A stretch of DNA of 32,393 nt from Bacillota bacterium. Its GTDB lineage: Bacteria; Bacillota; Clostridia; Christensenellales; SZUA-584. Every line of letters begins with the position of its first letter. Position 1 is the first letter of the stretch. Both the position numbers and the translations under genes were made by a program. The notes under the pieces are model-generated. The model made no database searches, had not been told where the DNA came from, and saw only the letters and a program-made list of their open reading frames with translations. Shown here piece after piece: positions 1-8,871 of the stretch. The stretch covers positions 1-32,393 of the forward strand of contig JAEXTV010000033.1 of NCBI GenBank assembly GCA_023406895.1. Reading direction: 5' to 3'.

Positions 1-686
1 TGTCCGTAATAGGCGTTTTTGCCGTGCTTTCTTAAAAAATGCTTGTCGAGCAGCGCCTGCTGGATATCAGCGGCCGGATTCAAATCCATCGCGATGTACG
101 CCATTTCAGCGGTGTATTCCATCACCACCGCGTTTTCCACCGCTTTGGCGCAGCTTGTCCCCCAGCTGAACGGCCCGTGGTTCGCCACGATCACCGCACT
201 CACCTCAAGCGGATCAATACCGCGCTGCTTGAACGTCTCGATGATGACCGTGCCCGTGTCTTTCTCGTACGCGCCGGTGATCTCCGCGTCCGTCATGCGC
301 CGTGTGCACGGAATGCCTCCGTAAAAATTGTCCGCGTGCGTCGTCCCGAGCGCGGGGATATCCCTGTTCGCCTGCGCCCAGCTCGTCGCCCATTTTGAAT
401 GCGTGTGCACCACCGCCTTCACGCCCTTGAACGCTTTGTAAATTTCCACATGCGTCGGCGTGTCGGAGGAGGGATTCAGCGTCCCTTCTACTCTGTTGCC
501 GTCAAGATCCACCACGACCATATCGTCCGCGGTCATCGTGTTGTAGCTCACGCCGCTCGGCTTGATCACCACAAGCCCCGTCTCCTCGTCAAACGCGCTC
601 ACGTTGCCCCATGTGAGCAGCACGAGCCCGTATGTCACGAGATCGAGATTCGCCTTAAGCACGTCCTTCTTGAGATCCTCCAGCAT
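1..686 (-). CDS. araD: L-ribulose-5-phosphate 4-epimerase AraD (3' end cut by window edge)
   Basis: AraD converts L-ribulose 5-phosphate to D-xylulose 5-phosphate, the last step linking arabinose breakdown to the pentose phosphate pathway; it is a cytosolic class II aldolase-fold zinc enzyme. The 228 visible residues match the family from end to end. The zinc ligands are H94 and H96 in VVHTHSKWAT and H170 in ANHGPFSWG, with D75 in SSDTPTH and D119 in HADNFYGG at the other active-site positions. The frame runs off the left edge after the typical C-terminal HGKNAYYG, so probably only one or two residues and the stop are missing. The ATG lies 4 nt after the araA stop, so the two are very probably co-transcribed. 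Function is confident from family motifs and from the araA neighbour. Confidence 0.95.
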   Translation of the reverse strand, partial: MLEDLKKDVLKANLDLVTYGLVLLTWGNVSAFDEETGLVVIKPSGVSYNTMTADDMVVVDLDGNRVEGTLNPSSDTPTHVEIYKAFKGVKAVVHTHSKWATSWAQANRDIPALGTTHADNFYGGIPCTRRMTDAEITGAYEKDTGTVIIETFKQRGIDPLEVSAVIVANHGPFSWGTSCAKAVENAVVMEYTAEMAYIAMDLNPAADIQQALLDKHFLRKHGKNAYYG

Positions 687-690
687 CGCG

Positions 691-2151
691 TTAACCCCAG
701 ATCACGTCGCCGAGCGCGAGCTTTGTTTTGATATCTTCAATCATCGTGCTCTTGCTAATATGTACAAATTCGATCCCCATGATCTCGGCGAAGTCTGACA
801 TGTGCTCGGCTGTCAGGTCATACGATATCACGCTGTGGTGCGTGCCGCCGCAGCGAATCCATGCCTCGTTGCCCGTAATCATGTCGGGCATCGGCCGCCA
901 CATCACGCTCGCCACCGGCAGGTTCGGCATCTTGCCCATCGGTGATATGGCTTCCACATCGTGTACGACCATGCGGAACCGCCCGCCCATGTCCACCAAT
1001 GTGACGAGTATCGCACTGCCCTCTTTGCCTTCAAACACGAGCCGCGCAGGATCGGCCTTGCCGCCGATTCCGAGCGGATGTACCTCCACTGCGGGTCTTT
1101 CCTTCGCGATCGCGGGTGAAATCTCAAGCATGTGTGCGCCGAGCACCGCCGCATTGCCGTCTTCAAAATGATAGGTGTAATCTTCAATAAACGAATAGCC
1201 CTTGGTAAGCCCCTGCGACATCGCGCCGATAATCGCCTGCAGCGCCGCCTGCTTCCAGTCGCCTTCGGCACCGAAGCCGTAGCCCTTGCTCATCAGGTTC
1301 TGCGAGGCGAGGCCCGGCAGCTGCTCCAAGCCATACAAATCTTCAAAGCTGTCCGTATAGGCCCCGAAGCCGCCCGTTTTAAGCATCTGCTCGAGCGCAA
1401 TTTCCAGCTTCGCCTGATAGGTCACAGCCTGCATGTTGTTCGTTTTGATGTCGTATTGGCTCTTGTATTCCGCGAGCTTCTCCTCAACCTGCGCATCCGT
1501 CACCTGATTGACAAGATCCACGAAGCCGCCCACGCCGTAGGTGTTCACGCTCCAGCCGAGCACCTTTTCGGCTTCCACCTTGTCGCCCTCGGTCACGGCC
1601 ACATAGCGCATATTGTCGCCAAGCCGCATCACCTTGAGGTTCCGGCTCGTCATCGCGCCTGCCGCGCTGCGCATCCAGCCGCCGACTCTCTGACGGAATA
1701 GCGCATCTTCCCAATAGCCACAAATCACCTTGCGTCTCAATCTGAGCCGCGCGGTGATGAAGCCATGTTCCCTGTCTCCGTGGGCCGACTGGTTTGTGTT
1801 CATAAAGTTCATGTCAATCGAATCAAACGGAAGATTCTTGTTGAACTGCGTATTGAGGTGCAGATACGGTTTGTTGAGTATCGTGAGCCCGCCGATCCAC
1901 ATCTTGCTTGGCGAGAACGTGTGCATCCACGTCATCACGCCCGCACAGTCAGCGTCGGCGTTGGCCGCGACGCACACGGCTTTGATCTCGTCGGGTGTGG
2001 TCACCACGCCTTTGGATACCACCTCAAACGGTATGGTTTTATCCGCGTTAAAGCCGTCCGCCATCGTCCGGGCGTGCTCGGCCACCTCTTTTAATACCTC
2101 AGGGCCATAAAGATGCTGTGACCCTACCACAAACCAAAATTGAAAGGCCAA
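691..2151 (-). CDS. araA: L-arabinose isomerase AraA
   Basis: AraA interconverts L-arabinose and L-ribulose, the first intracellular step of arabinose use. The 486-residue product covers the full family length (E. coli about 500). The four residues that form the metal and catalytic site are visible: E296 in GFGAEGDWK, E323 in FIEDYTYHF, H340 in GAHMLEI, and the histidine pair 438/439 in GGTHHSV. The N-terminal FWFVVGSQHLYG is the family signature. The start is a TTG codon, preceded at good distance by AAGGAGAG; no in-frame ATG near it fits the N-terminus. It sits 20 nt after the kinase gene and 4 nt before araD, inside one operon. Confidence 0.97.
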   Translation of the reverse strand: MAFQFWFVVGSQHLYGPEVLKEVAEHARTMADGFNADKTIPFEVVSKGVVTTPDEIKAVCVAANADADCAGVMTWMHTFSPSKMWIGGLTILNKPYLHLNTQFNKNLPFDSIDMNFMNTNQSAHGDREHGFITARLRLRRKVICGYWEDALFRQRVGGWMRSAAGAMTSRNLKVMRLGDNMRYVAVTEGDKVEAEKVLGWSVNTYGVGGFVDLVNQVTDAQVEEKLAEYKSQYDIKTNNMQAVTYQAKLEIALEQMLKTGGFGAYTDSFEDLYGLEQLPGLASQNLMSKGYGFGAEGDWKQAALQAIIGAMSQGLTKGYSFIEDYTYHFEDGNAAVLGAHMLEISPAIAKERPAVEVHPLGIGGKADPARLVFEGKEGSAILVTLVDMGGRFRMVVHDVEAISPMGKMPNLPVASVMWRPMPDMITGNEAWIRCGGTHHSVISYDLTAEHMSDFAEIMGIEFVHISKSTMIEDIKTKLALGDVIWG

Positions 2152-2171
2152 ATTGCTCTCCTTCTATCGTT

Positions 2172-3764
2172 TTATAATATCACTTGCGCCGCCTTGCGCT
2201 CCACGCTAAGGCCGGCCTCATACCGCTGCATAAACGCTTTGAACCCCGCCATGTCGGCGGCATCCGGCGCGACCGTGACAGCTTCGCTGTTTGCAAACAC
2301 GCGATAACTCAAATAGTCTGGCAGCGTATCGCCCTGTTTGTTTATCCTGTAAGCCGCGAGCACCGCCATACCCCACGGCCCGCCCTCTCCCGCTGTCGCC
2401 ATCACGGTGACGGGCGCGCCCATTACGGCAGACATCATACGCTGGCCCACGTTGGCATCCTTAAAAAATCCGCCGTGGCCTGTGATGGAATCGAGCGCGG
2501 CACCTTCGTCCTCAAGCAGTATCCTCATGCCGACGCTCAGTGAAGCGAGTGACGAGTAAAGATGGGTTCTCATGAAATTTGCAAGATTAAATGACGCATC
2601 GGGGTTCCTCACGAACAGAGGGCGACCTTGTTCCAGCCCGGTGATGTGTTCGCCGGATATGTAGTTGTACGAAAGCAGGCCGCCGCAGTCCGCATCGCTG
2701 CCAAGCGCCTCAAACAGCAATTTGGAGTACAATGTGCGCGTATCAAAATCCGCGCCCAGCAGTTTGCCCGCCTCACCCAGCAGCTTCACCCACGCATCGA
2801 GGTCGCCCGTGCAGTTGTTGCAGTGCACCATGGCCACCGCGTCGCCCGACGGCGTGGTCACCATGTCCACTTCCGAATGCACCGCTTTGAGTGCTTTTTC
2901 GAGCACCACCATGGCAAATACGCTCGTGCCCGCGCTGACATTGCCCGTGCGCGGCCGCACGGCGTTGGTGGCCACCATACCCGTGCCCGCGTCGCCTTCG
3001 GGCGGGCACATCGGTATGCCCGCTTTGAGCGTGCCTGTGGGGTCGAGCAGCTTTGCGCCGCTGTCGCTTAACACGCCCGCGTTATCGCCCGCGGGCAGAA
3101 TCCGCGGCAGTATATCCGCGAGCTTCCACGGAAGCGCCTTAGTCAAATTATCAAATTTGCTCATCATGCCGGTATCATACGTGCGTGTTTCATCGCTGAG
3201 CGGGAACATGCCCGACGCGTCGCCGATACCAAGCACCTTTTCCCCCGTCAGCTGCCAGTGGATATATCCCGCAAGCGTTGTTAAAAAGCTTATGTTATTA
3301 ACGTGCGGCTCGCCGCCCAGTATCGCCTGATACAGATGGGCGATGCTCCATCGCTGTGGGATATTAAATCCGAATAAGGATGTGAGCTTTCCGGCGGCTT
3401 CGCCGGTAATCGTATTGCGCCATGTGCGAAAGGGCACGAGCAGGTTATCGTTCTTGTCAAACGCCATGTAACCGTGCATCATCGCCGATACGCCGATGGC
3501 GCCGACGGTATCCAGCTTCACACCGTACTTCTCAGAAACGTCCGCAGTCAGCTGCGCAAAACAATGCTGAACGCCTGTCCAAATATCGTCCAGCGAATAC
3601 GTCCATATGCCGTTTTCCAGCCGGTTTTCCCAGTTGTGTCCGCCTGTCGCCACAGGGCTGTGCGTCTCGTCAATCAGCACGGCCTTGATGCGTGTGGACC
3701 CAAGCTCAATGCCAAGATATGTTTTGCCGCTTTTCAGCGCGTTCACGGTGTTTTTCATATCCAT
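2172..3764 (-). CDS. FGGY-family carbohydrate kinase, probable ribulokinase (clostridial AraK-like)
   Basis: FGGY kinases phosphorylate sugars with ATP; between araA and an arabinose importer the expected substrate is L-ribulose. The 530-residue protein has the N-terminal phosphate-loop motif YLGIELGSTRIKAVLID (about residues 16-32) and the C-terminal ATPase half with GHGGFFKDANVGQRMMSAV and ATAGEGGPWGMAVLAAY. It does not look like the classical enterobacterial AraB; it resembles the alternative kinase type found beside araA and araD in clostridia, so ribulokinase activity is inferred from context. Two methionines (MDMK) lie at the start; the first follows a GAGAGGGA-type ribosome site. It is separated from the upstream permease gene by 236 nt containing a hairpin, so it may have partly independent expression. 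Confidence 0.88.
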   Translation of the reverse strand: MDMKNTVNALKSGKTYLGIELGSTRIKAVLIDETHSPVATGGHNWENRLENGIWTYSLDDIWTGVQHCFAQLTADVSEKYGVKLDTVGAIGVSAMMHGYMAFDKNDNLLVPFRTWRNTITGEAAGKLTSLFGFNIPQRWSIAHLYQAILGGEPHVNNISFLTTLAGYIHWQLTGEKVLGIGDASGMFPLSDETRTYDTGMMSKFDNLTKALPWKLADILPRILPAGDNAGVLSDSGAKLLDPTGTLKAGIPMCPPEGDAGTGMVATNAVRPRTGNVSAGTSVFAMVVLEKALKAVHSEVDMVTTPSGDAVAMVHCNNCTGDLDAWVKLLGEAGKLLGADFDTRTLYSKLLFEALGSDADCGGLLSYNYISGEHITGLEQGRPLFVRNPDASFNLANFMRTHLYSSLASLSVGMRILLEDEGAALDSITGHGGFFKDANVGQRMMSAVMGAPVTVMATAGEGGPWGMAVLAAYRINKQGDTLPDYLSYRVFANSEAVTVAPDAADMAGFKAFMQRYEAGLSVERKAAQVIL

Positions 3765-4000
3765 CGTTCCCTCTCATTTTTTATATTCTTTTTAACAACA
3801 TAAGGCCGGGAAACCCAGCCTTATTGTTTGCCTTACTGCACATAAACGTAGGAGGAATCAAGTTTCGTACAGTCTATTTTAGGCCATCAGGCTTTTTTCA
3901 TCCTTGTCAAAAGAGATGCGCATGTGCCCGTTGGAAAAGCGATCTGTTTCGCGCCGCCACCAATGCCTTGGCGCTTAATATCAGCAACTGTGACTGACCG
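3765..4000 (-). other. Intergenic region between permease and kinase genes, with a hairpin
   Basis: No coding gene is supported here. The clearest element is an 11-bp stem with a 3-nt loop (3800-3810 pairing with 3814-3824). On the minus strand it is not followed by a U-run, so it looks more like a processing or stability hairpin than a classic terminator. Further upstream lies a TTGACA hexamer, but no well-spaced -10 box. A TGTACG half-site resembling half of an AraR operator is present near 3870; its partner half is missing, so I do not call it an operator. Confidence 0.45.
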
Positions 4001-5134
4001 TTAAATCGTAGTGTCTTTTTCGTCACCGCTTCTCGGGTAGAGTTTGCGAATAGCCCATAACCGTTTTGGTCCCAATAGTTTAAAACGGCTGTTGCTACGA
4101 ACCGCAAGAATGATACTTTGCAGCACGATAAAGAAGAACAGCATAAGCCCGGTGGTAATGCTTTGCCAATAGGGCTCCCGAAGTCCCGACGCAATCACGA
4201 TATTGCTGATGGTTTTTAAAGTCAGCACCCCGAAAAGCGTTCCGATGACATTGCCGACGCCGCCGGTTAATAATGTCCCGCCGATAATGGCCGCCGCAAT
4301 CGCCTGCATTTCCGCGGCAGTCGCATTGGAGGCGTTTCCTGCTCCCGTATGCAGCAGATAAACATAACCGCCGATTCCGGATAACAGCCCGCACAGCAAA
4401 TAGGAATAGAATCTCGTGCGTTTCACATTGATACCAAGCATCAAAGCACTTTGGCTGTTACCGCCCACCGCGTAAAGATTGCGCCCGAATCGCGTCCATT
4501 TCAGTATGACGAATATCGCAATGACAACAACAACCGCGATGATCACGCCGAGCTCAATTTTAGCGGGAATATAATTGCCGCTCTTTCCATAAGAACCGAT
4601 ACCCGGCAATTCAATTCGGTAATCCTTTAGTGCCACAAAAGCCTCGTTTGCCGCTGTGCGCGGAACAGCGCTGACAACGGTGATCATGCCTCTTGCAAAG
4701 AACATGCCAGCCAAGGATACAATAAACGGCTGAATATCCAAATACGATACCAATAAGCCCTGAATCAGACCGAACGCAATTCCTATTGCCAAAGCCATGC
4801 CCATCGACCCTATCACGCTGCCGCCCTGGTCGTCCAGATAAACCACGCATGCCATGGTGACCAGCGCCGTGATGCCGCCCACAGAGATATCGATACCCCC
4901 GGCGATCATCACGATCGTCATACCGCAGGAAATCACGATCAAAAAGGCATTGTTATTGAAAATATCAAGGAACTGCTGAGGGTTGGTAAACCCGCCGCCC
5001 CAAATAATCATGGCAAGCAAGTACATACCAACGAAGGTGCACACCGTAATGGTCATGAGCAAATTGGTGTTGGAAATTGGCTCCCTGCGCTTTTTCATCG
5101 GCTTATCGGCTGATATACCTTTATTACTTGTCAT
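4001..5134 (-). CDS. yjfF: Sugar ABC transporter permease, YjfF type
   Basis: This is an inner-membrane subunit of a ribose/galactofuranose-type (CUT2) sugar importer. The 377-residue protein is very hydrophobic with about nine or ten predicted membrane segments and carries the family's cytoplasmic coupling region GRNLYAVGGNSQSALMLGI (about residues 217-235) and the AGGIDISVGG motif near residue 80. An extended charged N-terminus (about 25 residues) precedes the first helix. The start follows GGAGAA and lies 4 nt after the stop of the other permease. Order and sequence match YjfF of the E. coli ytfQRT-yjfF system, which prefers furanose sugars; here arabinose is the likely substrate because of the araA and araD neighbours. 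Confidence 0.88.
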   Translation of the reverse strand: MTSNKGISADKPMKKRREPISNTNLLMTITVCTFVGMYLLAMIIWGGGFTNPQQFLDIFNNNAFLIVISCGMTIVMIAGGIDISVGGITALVTMACVVYLDDQGGSVIGSMGMALAIGIAFGLIQGLLVSYLDIQPFIVSLAGMFFARGMITVVSAVPRTAANEAFVALKDYRIELPGIGSYGKSGNYIPAKIELGVIIAVVVVIAIFVILKWTRFGRNLYAVGGNSQSALMLGINVKRTRFYSYLLCGLLSGIGGYVYLLHTGAGNASNATAAEMQAIAAAIIGGTLLTGGVGNVIGTLFGVLTLKTISNIVIASGLREPYWQSITTGLMLFFFIVLQSIILAVRSNSRFKLLGPKRLWAIRKLYPRSGDEKDTTI

Positions 5135-5138
5135 ATTT

Positions 5139-6197
5139 TTAGTTCTCCGTTACTTTCGTCGATTTTCTGAACAGCTTATCTCGCAGCTGCATGGCATATT
5201 TCTTTGTAATTGGGGAACCAATGACCACGATAAGTATAATTACAACAGCCTTGCAGGCCTTTATCGCAGTTGAAGGCACCTTCATGGCAAAGAGCGTCAC
5301 CGTCAGCATGTAAATGACGTATGCACCGACCACCGAGCCGGTCAAGCTGAATTTTCCGCCTCCCAGAGAATTGCCTCCGATGGCAACAGCCAAAATGGCG
5401 TCCATTTCGATGTCCAGCAGTATGGTTTCATGGTTGATGATCTGCATACGGCTGACGGCAATACAACCCGCCAACGCCGTGCATACACCCATTATCAAAA
5501 ATGATAATATTTTTATCCATGTTGAATTAATACCGTTTAAACGGGCGGATCTTTCATTGATGCCAACCGATTGTGTGTACAGCCCGAGATTGGTAAACCG
5601 TAAAACAAGCGATACCACTATGACGAATACAATGACGATAAGAATGGGCGTAGGGACCGGGATGCCCGGTATAAAGTTACCCATAGACGCTAACAGCGGG
5701 CTGCTCACCGTCGGTGTTGCACCGCCGTTTATCCAATATGCGATAGAACGTGCGGAGGTAAACAATATCAATGTCGCGATCATCGGCTGTATCTTGAATA
5801 TGGAAACCAATGTACCGTTGAACGCGCCGCATATAAGCGACACCACTATCGCAGCCAAAATACCCAGAAGAATTGTTGTCAATGTGATATCGCCGGAGCG
5901 GAGCACACTCATAAAAATACTGCCCGCGACGGCCGCCACGGCACCGACGCTGATATCCTGCCCTCTTGACGATGCTGTGACCAGCGTCATACCGATGGCC
6001 AAAATAGCAAGCTCTGAGGCGTTGCTTAAGATATTGATGATATTCCCTTGGAGGACTGTGTTCCCATCGTTGTTCTGTGTTAAAATGATCGAGAAAAAGT
6101 TGATATCTCTAATCAAATTGAAAACAATCAATAAAAATAGTGCGAACAAAGGGACAACCAACTGCGACTTCGAAAATCTCTTTAAAGCCTTAACCAT
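5139..6197 (-). CDS. ytfT: Sugar ABC transporter permease, YtfT type
   Basis: Second membrane subunit of the CUT2 importer, expected to pair with the YjfF-type permease. The 352-residue product has about ten hydrophobic segments, the motif SSRGQDISVGAVAAVAGS and the coupling-loop sequence NLGLYTQSVGINERSARLNG. I chose the ATG at 6197 (MVKALKRF) rather than an upstream codon at 6218 because a GGGGAGG ribosome site lies 9 nt before it. The ATPase stop codon is at 6190-6192, so the two genes overlap by 8 bp and the ribosome site lies inside the ATPase gene, suggesting translational coupling. Substrate is inferred from the operon, not from the sequence of this subunit. Confidence 0.88.
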   Translation of the reverse strand: MVKALKRFSKSQLVVPLFALFLLIVFNLIRDINFFSIILTQNNDGNTVLQGNIINILSNASELAILAIGMTLVTASSRGQDISVGAVAAVAGSIFMSVLRSGDITLTTILLGILAAIVVSLICGAFNGTLVSIFKIQPMIATLILFTSARSIAYWINGGATPTVSSPLLASMGNFIPGIPVPTPILIVIVFVIVVSLVLRFTNLGLYTQSVGINERSARLNGINSTWIKILSFLIMGVCTALAGCIAVSRMQIINHETILLDIEMDAILAVAIGGNSLGGGKFSLTGSVVGAYVIYMLTVTLFAMKVPSTAIKACKAVVIILIVVIGSPITKKYAMQLRDKLFRKSTKVTEN

Positions 6198-7710
6198 TTT
6201 GAGCTGCCTCCCCCGCAATCGTATGCATAATTTTTGCCTGTGTCATATCCTCGCCCTTGAGTTCTCCCACAATCTTGCGATCCCTCATGACGATGAGCCG
6301 TGAACACGTACGAAGCATCTCTTCTATTTCGGATGAGATAAACGTGACACTCACGCCGTCCTCGGCAAGCTTGAGCACAAGCTTTTGAATTTCGACTTTT
6401 GTACCCACGTCAATACCGCGTGTGGGTTCATCTAAGATAAGATATTTCGGGTTTGTGAGCAGCCAGCGCGCAAGGATCACCTTTTGCTGATTACCGCCCG
6501 ACAGAGATTTGATAGGTGTATCCGCCGATGCGGTTTTGATGCCCAGCAGTTTGATGTATTGATCCGCAAAGGCTTCCGCTTCCGCTTTGGAAAACGGACG
6601 GAAAAAGCCCTTCATAACCTGCAGCGCAAGGACGATATTTTCGCGTACGGACAAATCATCAATGATGCCATCGCCTTTTCTGTCCTCTGACAAATAGCCG
6701 ATGCCATGCTTCATGGCATCCTTGGGCTTAGTGATTTTAACGTGCTTCCCGTCAATCTTCACCTTGCCGCCGGTCACTTTGTCTGCGCCGAATATCGCAC
6801 GGACACTTTCACTGCGGCCGGAGCCAAGAAGCCCGGTAAACCCGTTCACTTCTCCCTTATGAATTTTGAAATCAAACGGTTTTGTTCCCTCTGCGCTGGA
6901 TAACCCGGCTGCTTCGAAAACGGGTGTCGTATCCGCGTCAAAACTTGCTTCCTTTTTATTTTCAAGCGCTGTAATGTCATCAAGCTCTTTCCCCATCATC
7001 TTGGAAATGAGCTGAACGCGCGGCAAATCCTTTATTTCATACTCTCCTACGAGCTCACCGTTGCGCAAAACGGTTATCCTGTCGCATACCTCATACACCT
7101 GTTCGAGAAAGTGTGTGATGAAGATGATGCCGACACCGCGGGACTTGAGCTCGCGCATAAGAGAGAATAGTTTCTCAACCTCATGTTCATCCAGCGAGGA
7201 GGTCGGCTCGTCTAAGATAAGGACTTTACAGTCCATATCCACGGATCGCGCAATCGCGACCATTTGCTGTACAGCCAGCGAACAAGTGGCAAGCTGCTGA
7301 GTGGCTCTTGCCGGGATATTCAGTTTCTTAAGTATCTCCGTTGTCTTCTTAACCATAGAGCGCCAATTGACCAAATTATAACTGCCGCGCCCGATAAACA
7401 TATTTTCGGCAACCGTCAGGTTCGGGCAAAGGGTGATCTCCTGATAAACCGTGCTGATGCCTAAATTCTGTGCCTCTTGAGGCGATTTAATCGTGATTTC
7501 CTTATCAATGCCCGCTATGTGGATTTGCCCCGAATCCTTCGGGTATACCCCTGTCAGCACTTTGACCAGAGTAGACTTGCCGGCCCCGTTCTCACCCATC
7601 AAGGCGTGAATTTCGCCTTTACACAGAGTAAAATCCACATTCTGCAGAGCACGCACACCCGGGAATTCTTTGTATATTTTCCGCATAGTTAAAACGATGT
7701 CGTTTTGCAT
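6190..7710 (-). CDS. ytfR: Sugar ABC transporter ATP-binding protein with two ABC domains, YtfR type
   Basis: This protein powers the sugar importer by ATP hydrolysis at the cytoplasmic face. Its 506 residues contain two fused ABC domains, as in RbsA, XylG and YtfR. The first has a perfect Walker A (GENGAGKST, 39-47) and Walker B (VLILDEPTSSLDE), but a degenerate signature (CSLAVQQ). The second has a degenerate Walker A (LLGSGRSES), a good signature (LSGGNQQKV) and Walker B (YLILDEPTRGID). This asymmetry is normal for the family. It follows the binding-protein gene after 120 nt that contain a large hairpin and overlaps the first permease gene by 8 bp. Confidence 0.93.
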   Translation of the reverse strand: MQNDIVLTMRKIYKEFPGVRALQNVDFTLCKGEIHALMGENGAGKSTLVKVLTGVYPKDSGQIHIAGIDKEITIKSPQEAQNLGISTVYQEITLCPNLTVAENMFIGRGSYNLVNWRSMVKKTTEILKKLNIPARATQQLATCSLAVQQMVAIARSVDMDCKVLILDEPTSSLDEHEVEKLFSLMRELKSRGVGIIFITHFLEQVYEVCDRITVLRNGELVGEYEIKDLPRVQLISKMMGKELDDITALENKKEASFDADTTPVFEAAGLSSAEGTKPFDFKIHKGEVNGFTGLLGSGRSESVRAIFGADKVTGGKVKIDGKHVKITKPKDAMKHGIGYLSEDRKGDGIIDDLSVRENIVLALQVMKGFFRPFSKAEAEAFADQYIKLLGIKTASADTPIKSLSGGNQQKVILARWLLTNPKYLILDEPTRGIDVGTKVEIQKLVLKLAEDGVSVTFISSEIEEMLRTCSRLIVMRDRKIVGELKGEDMTQAKIMHTIAGEAAQNG

Positions 7711-7749
7711 AGGTAACCATCCTTTAAGCGTTGGAAGTTCTTAAAGATG

Positions 7750-7791
7750 GCGGTGCGAGTATGCGGAAGATATCCGCATACTCGTCACCGC
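7750..7791 (-). other. Strong hairpin between the binding-protein and ATPase genes
   Basis: An 18-19 bp stem with one bulged base and a 5-nt loop is formed by 7750-7767 and 7773-7791. No U-run follows it on the minus strand. Hairpins at this place, just after a solute-binding-protein gene, commonly protect the upstream mRNA from 3' decay or cause partial termination, giving more binding protein than transporter. That role is inferred from position and stem strength. Confidence 0.7.
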
Positions 7792-7830
7792 TCAGTCTTG
7801 ATACGAAGTCCCTGTTATTAGGTTTGGAGA

Positions 7831-8871
7831 TTATTCGCCGAGGCCGTATGTATCGATGTCCTCTTGCGTAATCGTTGTTGCATCAAAACCACGCTCTTCA
7901 GAAATAACTTTCTTTTCGACCGTCTGGCCAGCTTCCACTTTCTGAATCATCTCTGCGATGACAGCAGCCTGGAAGGGGCTGCACTGACCGTCATAGTTCC
8001 AGTTGCCAGCAAGCAGCTCTCTGAGTGCCCATTTGTTGCAGTCAAAGCCCATCACGACAACGTCTTTGCCAACGCCGTGGGTGATACCGGCAGCATCCAG
8101 CGCCGCAACAGCGCCCTTCGCCATACCGTCGTTCTCAGCATAGATCACGTTGAATTTGTCGCCGGAGTTGATGACAGATTCCACAATCTGCTTCGCTGTG
8201 GCTTCATCCCAAGTCGCGGTCTGCTGAACAACCTTTTTCATTGTGCCGGCTGCAAATTCAGCATCCAGCGCCGCTGTACGGCCGATCTGAGCATCGCTGC
8301 CCATTGCGCCCTGAATGTGGATCACATTGTACTCATCAAGCTTCTGAGCTTTCAGCCATTCCACAGCCGTGGTGCCTTCCTGTGCCATATCAGAAACAAC
8401 AGCGGATTCATACAGGCTCTCATCGACGTTCATCATGCGGTCGAAGAGGAACACTTTGATGCCGGCTTCTTTGGCATTGGTCAGAACTGTTTCCCAGCCG
8501 TCTGTCGCGGCAGCCGAGATGAGAAGATAGTCTACACCGTCAGTGATGAACTGCGCAGCTGCATTCAACTGCTCGTCATTCTTCAGGCTGTAGAATGTCG
8601 AAACCGCGTATCCGTTTGCTTCTGTGAAGACTTTTTCAAAGTCAGCCACATTCGCTGCGCGATATCCGGACTCGGCCGGCGGATTGTTGATGATGCCAAC
8701 CTTAATCAGCTCGGCCGCTGCGGGGGCAGACGACTCAGCCGATTCCGACGGAGCTGTGGATTCCGAAACTTCGGCAGATGCCGATTCGCTCGGAGCGGGT
8801 GTTTGAGCGGTACATGCGATCATTCCAACCGCCAGTACAAGAACCAAAAGAACAGCAATGAGTTTTTTCAT
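7831..8871 (-). CDS. ytfQ: Sugar-binding lipoprotein of the ABC importer, YtfQ type
   Basis: Extracellular solute-binding lipoprotein that captures sugar and hands it to the permeases. The start is the ATG at 8871 (MKKLIAVLL), preceded by an AAAGGA site; longer upstream frames have no signal peptide at their start. Residues 1-20 form a lipoprotein signal ending in VGMIAC (C20). A Ser/Ala/Glu/Pro-rich linker of about 35 residues follows. The periplasmic-binding fold (Peripla_BP_4 type) shows VGIINNPPAESGYRAAN, the hinge segment KVFLFDRMMNVDE and HIQGAMGSDAQIGRTAALD. It resembles the product of the gene ending at 9492, suggesting both bind the same sugar. It heads the transporter operon behind a leader of up to about 530 nt. 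Confidence 0.92.
   Translation of the reverse strand: MKKLIAVLLVLVLAVGMIACTAQTPAPSESASAEVSESTAPSESAESSAPAAAELIKVGIINNPPAESGYRAANVADFEKVFTEANGYAVSTFYSLKNDEQLNAAAQFITDGVDYLLISAAATDGWETVLTNAKEAGIKVFLFDRMMNVDESLYESAVVSDMAQEGTTAVEWLKAQKLDEYNVIHIQGAMGSDAQIGRTAALDAEFAAGTMKKVVQQTATWDEATAKQIVESVINSGDKFNVIYAENDGMAKGAVAALDAAGITHGVGKDVVVMGFDCNKWALRELLAGNWNYDGQCSPFQAAVIAEMIQKVEAGQTVEKKVISEERGFDATTITQEDIDTYGLGE

Noticed and set aside
3865..3880. AraR operator upstream of the kinase gene
   Set aside because: Only one half (TGTACG) is present; the second half does not match, and no araR gene is in the window.
5314..6303. Long plus-strand open frame of 329 codons over the YtfT-type permease gene
   Set aside because: It is antisense to a well-supported permease, shows no domain and no ribosome site, and has the composition expected of a reversed membrane gene.
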